DNA of 64,000 nucleotides from Branchiostoma floridae. Taxonomy: Eukaryota; Chordata; Leptocardii; Amphioxiformes; Branchiostomatidae. Where the stretch lies: NCBI RefSeq assembly GCF_000003815.2, contig NC_049996.1, positions 6,499,731 to 6,563,730 on the forward strand, in the 5' to 3' direction. The translations under genes were made by a program, and so were the position numbers. The notes below the pieces were generated by a model that did no database searches, was not told the origin of the DNA, and was given only the letters and a program-made list of their open reading frames with translations. Positions 47,001 to 59,000 of the stretch are shown piece after piece (the stretch's first letter is position 1; each line of letters begins with the position of its first letter).

Positions 47001-50000
47001 ACAGCTATAAGGCTACTTTTTGTACATACTGGTACTGGTAGCTACAATGTACAAAATGTATATTAGCTAGGAGTACAGAAGATTAAAGAAAAAATGAATG
47101 TTTCCAACACATTGCTACTTGACACCCAGGTGTGAAAAATATTAAACTCTTCAAATATGCCAGTGCAGGACATCACAGACACAACACAAATAACAATCTT
47201 AGGCCCACTTCAGACAGACAACAATTACATAGTCGCGCGACTGTTATTGTCTATCGTTGTGGGCGACGGTTCTCTTTAGACATGCGTTCAGAGTATTGCC
47301 GGACACCCGCGGCGCAGGATTTTATTGCGTGCGTGACCCACAGTGACCTCTTACTCGCAAATTAAAAATGGCGGGAGAATTCTTTATTTTCGTCATGCAG
47401 CAGATTACTATTTTTTGCTTACAAACAAACATTGTCCCCGACAAAGAATGACACAGAGACGGGAAAATCTGGAATTAAACCCGGCATTCGTTCCCGCCGG
47501 TGGTATTACAGATTATCATCAAGGAATAGGGGCATTCGAAGGATGTAGCCACTGGTGGCGGGGCATTGCGCTGGAAAAGGCAGTTTCTGATGACAAAAAT
47601 ACGTTTCCATTACTGACTGACTGCATGTATATTTACGGAGAAAAATGCCTTTTCAAATGGAAAAAAACACGCTGCAGACTTATTAGCATATGATCCAGTC
47701 CCGTCGCCGGCGACGATTTCTCTTTAGACATGTGAGGAATAGTCGCCGGCCCCCCGCTGAACGCCGCGCGACTGGGTCCGAGGTGGTCGCACGATGATTA
47801 AAAAAAAAACCTTCGCACGACTACTTTGATCCTCTTTAGACAGGGCTAAAAATACCGTCGCCGGCGACGTTGTTGACAACAACAGTCGCATGACTACAAA
47901 AGTGTTGTCTGTCTGAAGTGGGCCTAAAGTGTATTAGATTTTCTGGTGGCTCATAAGGCCATGTTGGTTTGATTACATGGATGACATCTTCCGGGAACCC
48001 CAAACCTGATGCGAGCATGCAAGTTGCAAAAAAGTTTGGCCAAAAAAAAAAAAGTCGCCTTTATCAAGAAATCAAAGTGGTATGGAAGGTTGAACAAATG
48101 ACTGAACACAGAAAATGGTACTACCAAAACAATTATAGATTCTTCATCTTTGTTCTTTCATACCCTTTTCTTAGACCTTGGAATTGACCTTCTTGGCATT
48201 CTATGACATTAGTACATGTATAATATGTTTTCTGATATTTCTTTTCAATCTACATTTTTGTGTATTTGCTCATCTTGCAGCTGCTTTTAACCATTTACAG
48301 TATAATTGAAACGTTTTTTTGAGCAGAGGAAAATTGATGTGCCACCAGTTGACTGTCATCCATGTAATCAAATCAACATGACCTACATTTGTACATGTAA
48401 GTACCTTGCATGGATGCAGACAGGGTTTTCATGGTATCCTGCCTCACACTCATGGCTGCACACTTCTCCAGCAGTGACTGCGGGAGCCGGTTGGACTCTG
48501 GTGTCTCCAACAGCTGAGTCAGATCCAGGGACTCTAAATATTGGCTGGGTAGAAGACAGACAGGGATGTAAAGGAAGCATTGCAAGTGTTATTATAGTGA
48601 CTATAGGAGTATTAGAATTACTACTACAAAAAGTTGTCTCAACAACTACAAGGTACTGTGGTTGGTTATGTACTTAAGAAATCCAAAATAAGTAATGTTC
48701 ATCCATGTCCAAACTTACAAAGTCAGGAAATGGAATTTCAGACTTTTTCATGGTGCACAACCAACACGGTAAAAAGCTCACTTTTCCAACCACGTACCAC
48801 AGACAAAAAGGGAAAAAAAAAAATACACAATAGGTCTACGGACACCCAATACATTTCATGCAGGCCTGAGGTCTACGACTTGTTATTATTGTGTGCAGTC
48901 TGCAGGAATTCTAGGAAATGAATTGTACAGGAATGCCAATTATTTTTATTTAAAATTCAAGTCAGATCAGAGAGTCAATATTGGGCAGGGCCAGTGGAAT
49001 TCCAGTCTTTGGTAGAACATGGGTCATGCAGACTCCCTTTGGGGCTGGTCCATTCAGCATTGGCCAAACGCCCGCCCGGACATCACAGTCCCTCATGGGA
49101 CGAACGGTTTTTGTTTTCATTTCCTTCAGTACTTGGTGTGTTTTTGCTCTCCACAGGACCATATTGTAGCCGCCTAGACCAAGTGGGCTGATGACCTCTA
49201 CATCACTACAGAAACTGCATTGTTTAGTACAACTGTGGTTCATCAGAATTATGTACTGTCTATCATTCATCTTTAGCAAAATGATAAAGGATGTCACAAC
49301 TTTTTCTTCTTCAAGATACTTTAGTTCACATGCAACCAGGTTATCTATTACATGTATAGTATGAGATAGCATATATTCACATGTAGCATCTACACTGGTA
49401 TCTACAGCAATTATATACAGCCAGGGTCAGGGTCAGTGTACACAGTCATGATTGTAAGGGTCACCTAGAGTTTTCTAAGTGTGCACATGTGCCGTGGCGA
49501 GGTCGCAGTGTTCGAAATAATTAATGTAGTTGCAAGGGACAACTTAAAAGGGACACACAAATCAACAACATCTCCACAGTAGAGCTTCGCTCCCTCATGG
49601 AAGACAAGTCTGAGTGGAGGAAAAGGATCCATTGCGACCCGTGATGACATCCCTGATGTCCACGTTCAAGGTTCAAGGTTCAAGTTGCATGAATAGCTCT
49701 GAGATATTACCTGGGGTCACTATGTAGGAATATGTTTGCATTTCTTTTTTTTTTTTTTATTAAAAATGATAATACAGTACTAAGTAATGTGTACCAGTCT
49801 GTATCTAAATGTTCATGTATTATTATATTAGTACTTACTGTAACTGTTCATCTTTCAGTTCAATTTCTGCAACAACCTGCCGTAGGAGCTTTGCCTTCTC
49901 CTCACTGGAAATAAATGATGTGTGAAACTACAACTATCAATAATTATTGAAACTAAGTTGTGCCAACAAAATTATTCTGTATATAGCAGAACTGGTGAAC

Positions 50001-53000
50001 AAGGTATTTCACACCCTGCACATTGTAATTCTCCTGCTGAATGCTTCAAGCCCAAACTCAACCTAAGGTCTCTATCATTCCCATCATGTCCACACATAGG
50101 TGAGCATGGGGGAACTACATGAACAGTCTTGTAATCAGTTATAATTAGTACCAAAATGGTTTATTTCTTTGTTAATCTGTGATAAGATTTTACAAACATA
50201 TGAGAAATGTATATGGCAATAAGCAGTATGCAGTTGTAATACATGTACAAAAAATGTTGAATTTGTATTCATTAAAGCCCCCTTCACACGAGAGCACGAA
50301 TGAGCCTGAATGCCGTCAGAATGAATTTTTTTTCTATTCCTGGCAATTCCTGGCAATTCGTAGTGTATTCTAAACATTCTTACTGCATTCCAGATATTCG
50401 TCCCCATTCTTTTGGCTGGCTCAAATGTTTTTGGCATGTCAAAAACTTTCGAGCTGCATTTGAAGTGGAGAAATATCGAATGGCATTCAAAGTGTATTCG
50501 AAATGCAGTCTGACCGCATTCTACGGCGTTCCAACATTATTCGAGACATTCTGATCTCATTCCATGGAGAATCGAAACGGCAAGCCACTTTGAATCCTGC
50601 TCGAATGTGGACAAAAGAATATCTGGAATGCAGTAAGAATTTCTAGAATACACTACTAATGCACAGAATAGAAAAGACTTTTCATTCTGACGGCATAAGG
50701 TCCATTTGGAATTCCCACTCGGAATGGCCCCGAATGTGGCACAAATTTTACACATACTTCATTCCGGCTGGTTCTGCTTGATTCCTGCTAATTCGGTTTC
50801 CGTGTGAAGGCCCTATTAATGAGGTATTTTAGAAAATAACACCCACTTCTGGCGTTGTGTGACCCAGTGAGATTATAAGATATACAAATGTAATATTTAA
50901 TATGTAGTTTTGAAGGAAAGCCAGAGTGGTGTTACTAACCTGTACATGGAGGAATACTCGTGTGCCTCCATGGGCACTAGTCGCTCAAAGATATCTGGCC
51001 CTGTAACACTTGTATCGATTGGCTGGAAAGGAAGGGCCTTCACTAATGACGCACCTGTTGAATAATAAGAACCATTATTTCAACAGTATCAGCATGGCAT
51101 TGTGTGATCTGTCACATTTACAGGAGAATCAATGTAAAAGTGACACTCAAGTACAACACTTTCTTGGTCTAAATTCTTTCATTTTGGAGATTGAACCATT
51201 CAAAGACAATGGTGCATTCATCTTTGCATTGGCTCTAATTCCTTATTGGTTAAAATTTATCCTGTTACAGTGCCTCTATTGTCAACTACATTGTACATCA
51301 TGGAAAAAATCCTTTTCAAGAAAATCACAATACAGTAACAAATACTAGACAAATCTCATTCTAGCTTTACTGAAACCATCATTACCACTTAACGTTACTA
51401 CAATGTAAGACCAAAGAGCCAGAAGCAAATCTGTTTTCTTCCCCCACATTGACTTACCTTTTAGTTCTGGCATAGACTCGATTGGTGGAACTGTCTCGTG
51501 ATAAACAAAGTCATTATCTTTTTTAGCTCCTCCATACCTGCATAAAGATAGGCAAAATACAGCAGACTTCACACTCTCTGAGAGAACATACACAAACTGG
51601 AACTGCTCAGAATCAAATCAAATCAACTTTATTAAATCAACATGTAGCAGTCATCCAGACTGAATTGAGTCGATTTTACAGGCTGGGATAGTACTAATGT
51701 ATTGGCAGTTAAAATCAAGAGAAAGGTAGAATACAATTTCTAAAACCATTTCGTGTGTCAATCTTCTAACGACGTACATATCAACACAACAATAACAAAA
51801 CAACTGAGTACATGTATATTGCACATGATTGGGGCGAACGATATTGCACATAGTGACACGGGGCTCAGACTAGGTCTAGTAAGTCTCTCGCTACCCTCGC
51901 CACAAACGAGTTCCTATGTCTCTCAGTACGGCTGACTGGCTGTTTGTACGACTTTCTGCGTCTCAGTTCATGTGGTGATTCCTCATTTGGTTGAAGGAAG
52001 ACATGGCAGGGGTGCGAGGGATCTTTCAGAATCCTTTTCAACTCGCGCAGAGACGCCTCCCTTCACCTTGACTGAAGGGTTGGCAGTTGGTTACAGGGTA
52101 TGCCACATACATGTATCTTGAGGCATGTCTTTTGAACTTTTTCCAAGTCATCTGACAAACAACGTGGGAGGCCACCCCAGACAGGGGAGGCATACTCGAG
52201 CACCGGGCGGATGAAAGATATGTAAATTTGCAAAAGAGCATCTGAAGGTAACCCAGCACGTCTCGCTACACGCAGGTGATGTATACGTGGTTGAGCCTTT
52301 GATTGCATGTATTCAACATGGGAGCCCCATGTAAGATCATTGCTGACCATTACTCCAAGGAGCTTGAATAAAGAGACCCTCTCAACGGGCTCGCCCCTTA
52401 GCGTAAGTGGTGGGGGTATTAGCGGATTTCGACGGCAGCTGATGACCATATCTTTTGTCTTTTTTGCATTTGCCTTCATTCCATAATCATTTGCCCATAC
52501 ATCTACTCTGTCAAGTGAGAGTTGCATTTGCCCCGGTAAAGATGCCATGAGGAATTCGGAGGTAGTAAGATCGTCCGCGTATTTCACAGGTGTTATGCTG
52601 GGCGGTATTCCAGGATCAAGGTTGTTCATTGCGATGATTAAGAGTGTCGGTGAGAGGATTCCCCCCTGAGGTGTACCTGCGAGAACTGCTTTAGCTGAAG
52701 ATATGTTCGTTCCCCATTTTACACACTGAACACGATCACTCAGATAGCTGCTCAGACATCGCCATAGATCCCGTCTAATCCCGAGGTGTGACAAACTGCG
52801 GAGGAGACTTCCATGATCTATGGTGTCAAACGCGCGTGTAAGGTCAACAAACGCAACATGCACGTCCATCTTAGGATCATACCATCATACCACGATTGCG
52901 TTGTCTGGATGAGTGCTGATACTGTCGAGCGCCCCCTTCTGAAACCATGTTGAGAGTCATGAATCAGGTGATTTGTGTCCTGTAGCAACAAGTCCCGGAG

Positions 53001-56000
53001 AAACACCTCGTACACCTTTCCCAAACAGCTCGTTAAGGAGATGCGCCTGAAATCTTCAGGACCTTTGGGCCTGGTCGCCTTCGGTACAGGCACCACAAGT
53101 TCTTCTTTCCATTGTAAGGGGAAGATACCCTGTTGTAGGCATGCGTTATAGATATTGCACATTACAGGAGCAAGCTCTTCAAAAAAGTTGGATAGTAGCC
53201 ATGGTGGTATATGATCCCCCCCCAGTGGCCTTCCGAGGATTCACCTTCTTCATCTGAAGTTTCACTTGCCCTATACTTAATTCTGGTATGGCTCGTGGTG
53301 ATGGATTGTCAGATATTTCTGCAAAACTGGGTATGACTCTGTCCACATTTGACCACACAGACGCAAAGTGTTCACTTAAGTCTGTTACAGAGCACGCTGT
53401 ACTGTTTGCTCTTGGCTTTGCTCAGAACATAGTAACTGTTACAGAACTCCTATACATGTATAAGAAAGAACTATTTTCTCTTAGCCAGTTTATCCTTAAG
53501 CAATCATGTGAACATCCAGACTAGACAAGGCACTTAACACTTACTTTCCTCCCACCACATCCATAGTGAACTGCAAGGCTTCTGAAATGGTGTCTACTTG
53601 ACCCTACAGGGACAGGGAATATGTTTCAATTCAGTCCACATGTTAATATTTGAATGTGTTTATCCTAACATACATGTAAATATCAAGTATCATCAGTACA
53701 GGGCAATGTTTTAAGCATTGTTTTGAAGAACACATTTGTTTTGTATGGTCTGATTTGCATAATCAATCATTAATGATGACCTCAACCCACATTAGGTGGC
53801 AAACTGATGGGTTTTTCCTATTATTTACTATTAACACATTTATAGAAGCTGTCTCTTACTAAGTATGCAAATAAGGCCCTCATTTGCATAACGCAACTGT
53901 TTTGATGGTCTTCTCAAACCAAAGGATATTTTAGAATATGCGCCTTATGTATCAAATACATTTATGACATAGAGGGCAAGTTATGCATTGTACCATTCAT
54001 AATTATTCAGGTTTTTTTCTAGAAAAAAAAGCTGATCTGGAATTTGGTATTGGGGTAGCTTTAGCACCAGGAATGGAGAATGGGTCACATAGACCAGTCC
54101 ATTTTGCATACATAGGGGTATTCTAGAAGAGTCCATTCTTACATTGGGGGGAGGCAACTTTTTAAAACCTTCATTTTGGAGTGGGATGATGTTTTAGGAT
54201 AAGTTTATTTCTGCAAAAGGTTGATATGGAACATTATATTTTTGTATTGGGATAGAGATGGATTGAAATATGCTATATTTGCTTATAAGCAAATGTCGGC
54301 CTTTCTAGTTACATACCAAATCATCTTAAAGATCCAGAGGTTTTTTGACTGATCGAGGTACAATGTAATTAATGTAACTTCCTAAATGAACACATACAGA
54401 TAGAATATACAATGATATTTCATTAAGTGCATACTTACAATGTATTCCTATAAGAACATACCTTTGCTAGTTTAACTGCTTCAGTTAACTTGTCAAATGC
54501 ACTCTTGTAGTAAGTGACCTGCAAAGTATGTTGCAAGGTGAATCCTATTTCAAATCGAAAGGTTCTGAGAACTTATTTGATATGAATAATTACTGTCTCT
54601 TGAGAGCTCACGAGAAGCATGAAAACAAGATGCGTGTTCGGATGTTATCAGTAGATATCAAATTTTGTAACAGGAGTAGTCTTATAACTTTCATCACCAG
54701 CAGCTGCAGAATCTACCACCACCACCACAGTTCAGTACTGAACTGGTACAAGTGAGGGTTGATGCACCCTGATGTAAATTGTCTCGACTGTCTTCCTGCC
54801 AAGTTATCACACTATCAGTATCACACTATCAGTATCACACTCTGGAATGTCAGTGCAGTAAATCAGACATCTGATGATGTTGGTGGGATCAACAAAATTC
54901 ACCGAGTGTACAGTAACTCTTTGTGTTGGAACAAAGCTCAAACTTTGCAACTAAAAATGACTAACCTTTTCTCCAAACTTTTGCTGCTCGTCAGCTTGAT
55001 TTCCCATGAATAACTACAAAAGAAATAATGAAAAATCAGCTGTTCAAAAGAGCACACATGGCTGTGAATTTTTAAACCAAAAAGTGATTGTTCAAAATGC
55101 GTGCAAAACGTAGCACGACTTATAACACAATGATTATGTTGTAGACAAGGTTTAGAAGACAGTTGAGTCTAAGAAAAAATGTTGTGTTTCCGGTTACATA
55201 GCTTTCTTTTGTTGACTGCTAACACTGGCAAGGGAAATAAAATTTTAGATCTGACATCATGAGTGATGAAAATGTTGAGAATTGTTTCCTGGCATGTTCT
55301 CATTTATATTGGAATAGAAAACTGTGCTTGTAAAAGGAGATGCCCTACCATGCCACGCTTTGTCACGCACTCAAACTTATGGCGCTCCATTGCTAGGTAG
55401 TTTCCAGAGATTGGTCAAGTTTTGATACATGAATTTTTAACACATCACCAAGAACATGCTTGGATAAGAAATACATTCATACGGTCCATGAAGCCGGGTA
55501 AGGGGAAAGAGCGGTATGTGACTGTATAATGTACCCGTATATGTACACCAGTACACCCCCCTTTTGTGGCCCTACCAATCCAACATGCACCGAGAAGTCG
55601 CGCCTCCTGGTGTAATGCTCTAGAATCCCAGATTTACACATGCTTCCAGTAGAAACTTTCGAATATTATCAATAAAGGATCACATAAACATGACTTGTAC
55701 TTTCGTCCCTTATCTATTCCATGTTTGTAGAGTAAGTTAGTAGCATACTCTCACCTCTCAAATAGAAGTACCCCCTGGAATAAAAGTCCCCCCCGGACAA
55801 ATCTTCAAAATCTAATAAAAGTACCCCCTGGAATAAAAGTACCCTCCGGAAAAATACCAATTGACATGTAAACTGCGTCCATGGTTCTTCTGTCCAAGAG
55901 AAGATGATAACCAGGTAGGTTCTTTTTATTGTTTATGTCTGAATACCATATACCATATAAGTTACTAGAGAGTCAAATCAAAGTTAAGAATTAATTTCAA

Positions 56001-59000
56001 AAGTCTGTAATCATTTCTACATACATTTCAAAATTTGCTTAGACTTTCTCAATGTTCCTCCATTTCCATGCGATGTTCAGAATACAGTACTCAATGTCAT
56101 GGCAGTGGGAACAATGTTTACAATACTTCAAAACAAATGGCTACATCACACTGCCATAATCTTAAAATGTTTATCATTTTTGGCCATTTTAATTGGTTAG
56201 ATTGGGCCTTGAAAAATGTCATATAGAGTAAAATGTTTGACCTGTACAAGGCCCAAAATAAAGTGCACTTACCCAGTCAGTGAAGCTTTTTATGTATAAA
56301 GGCTAGCTACAAATATCAGCACCTAAGCCTCTCTGCATCTCTTGTTAATCAATTCCAGAAATTTATTGAGAGAAAGAACACAGAACACAATTGTTTCACA
56401 CGTCCCCCTACATGTCATATCGTATTGCTGATTCCTCTGCAGGCATTACCAGAAGATAGATAGAAAACACGTTCCTTGAGACCTGTGTAAATAGTGATAC
56501 ACACCAAATATGGTTTAATTTATGCATATGAGGCAGGTCCCTCCAGGGAAACACATTCCCACGGCTTGTATCCATAATGCTCCGCCCACTGCACCGGGGC
56601 CTGGCTAGCGGCAAAACTTTTTAGAGGCTCAAGAAACTTAGCCTGATTAAATCTCGCTTATAGCAGCCCGCCAAACATCCGCCGGCCCACTATCAGCTTG
56701 ATAGAGAATAGCCCTTAGTCAAGGGAACTGGGTTTTCCATATATGGATAATGTATGTAATTGCCGGGAGCCCACCAGAGCCTGGCTTTTGGTTGCTATGG
56801 ACTGGGGTGGGTTGCTATGTGGTGATTGTCAGCATCACACCTCTTATCTGTAGTTGATCTCTCTGATCTGTGCCACTTGTACTGATGGTGGGAACAGAGT
56901 TCTACTATTATAAAATGATGTCTTTTTAACAACCGCTACACCGAAGAACTAATGTGAAAATTACCCTTCAATACATAGAATAGCATTCATTTACTAATAG
57001 GTAGATGTGCCTGTGGCATAACTTTTGATGTGCCAATCATTATAGGAGGGACATATCATGTTCTGAGAAGTTTGACCAAGGAGGTTGACAGGCTTCAACT
57101 GTCACAACAACATGGCGCATTTTTGTGAACCAACTGTTTTTCTGCAGTTCTCTGCCTATATAGATTTTAAAAAATGTACTTTATGCCAAGCTTTCGTTGC
57201 TGGCCACATAAAATCTCACCACCAGGCAAAATAATAGTTCCAGGAAAGTCTGCGCTCCAAGATTCCTTCAAGTTTCTTGAAATCCCCACAACTGGCACAA
57301 GACGTTGTTTTCCTATTAAACACAAACATGCCTCTGCTCCCATGGGTCCTTCACACAGAGAACCACAGCCCAGCACAGACAATGGGAGAGGCAACTAGCC
57401 CGCCCACCGTCTGGGTGGTGGAGACATGCTAATATACGGTTTCCACGGTAATGGGGGCTTGACCAAAATCCTGGCTTGCCATTGGTGTTGGTATTTTCTA
57501 CAACAGTTCCCCCAGGTTATAGCTAGTGGAGCACAAACTCCGCGGGGAGGGGCCAGTTAGAGCCCTGGACAGCGGAGTTTGTGTTACACAGACTACAAGA
57601 AACTTGACTCCGCCCACTGCACTAGACACTGCACTGCACCAGCCTGCTGGCAGACTAGACTCCGCCCTTTTGGGGGTGTTGTCCAGTCAGGTTTACTTGT
57701 GGGGAGGACTGACGGCGTTGGGATTTTCCAAAACATAAAACTGAAATCAGACGGAAATGACAACAATCAAGTCTCGCGCTGTTTGTACCGACGAATTTCT
57801 GCCGTTTGGGAGAATTTGTGGCCTCAAAACTCATATCACAAGGGAAGCAAAGTTCTAGTTGTTGTTTTTATGTTCAATAATTCTTATGTGAACAAATGAT
57901 TCTTCCGCCTCCCTGCCGATAGCGCGCTTGAAACACGGCCAGAAATTCCCCGTGCACCATGTGCTGGTATGACGTTTTCTGATCAAATTGTTTTGGTTTA
58001 CAATGTAAACAGGGACTGTCAAAGTTGTTTAAATAAAAATTGCGTTTCAAAACGTCATTGTGGCGTCTTTTTTTTTCTCCCAATAACATCATTTAATTTA
58101 TAGCGTTATAGCAAGATCGACCGATATGTTACGAGTACCGGCAGCGCAAAACCACTAACATAGGATCATAGCGGCAGGGAAATCCGCACTGCCTCGTCCA
58201 AAAAATTCTTAAATTTTGAGCAAAAAAATCGCGGAAATATGGGCAGAAAACCCACACTTTTAATATTTCTGGGGTCCCTGGTTAGTAAAGAGAGCCCCAA
58301 TTTGACAAAAATAAAATAAACGTACCGTCTAAAATAAGGACGTACCGGGTGGATTTTGAGGCGGAAAAAAATAAACGTACCGGTACGTTTATTTGAGAGG
58401 TGAGAGTATATTATAGCATTTCATGGACGGCCTAGCAATCTTACAAGCCGCCATAACGTTACAGCGCAGCAAACACTGCGGTACGGATGGTTTTTGCTTC
58501 ATGGAACGTTCCATCATGCCCTATAAATCCCGAACTATGCGTGTGATTTTTGGACATAGTCAAGCATCTAAAACACAAAAACTACCATTGAAATACTTTA
58601 TAACTATCTTTCTGTTGCAAACAGCGCTCAGTCTTTTCATTCTGCCAACCAGTGCGGCACGATTAGTCCAAAATCGTATCAATGCCATGTTGTGTTTACA
58701 TGGTGGTGGTCACATGACTTGTGACAAATCACAAGTTCGATAAAAATGGCGGACCCGGGGGCAAATATACAAAAGTAACTGTCTCCTCTGTCAGCACTGG
58801 AACACTAGTGCTGAAGTGGTCGTCAGCACTGGAAGTCCAGTGCTGAGCCGGCGTCAGCACTGGAAATCCAGTGCTGAGGCAGCTTCAGCACTCGAAGCCC
58901 TCCTGTCAGCACTGGAAACCGAGTGCTGAGACTACAATCAGCACTGGATTTCCAGTGCTGAGGACATTTCAGCTCTGGAAATCCAGTGCTGACAAATATT

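Noticed and set aside
47343-47693. Possible transposase fragment in the 47201 element
   Set aside because: I could not place any catalytic motif or helix-turn-helix; neighbouring frames are equally open.
58423-58743. 106-codon plus-strand frame between nested elements
   Set aside because: It contains a hydrophobic stretch but no supporting splice sites or known domain, and starts in the 2.66-kb element flank.
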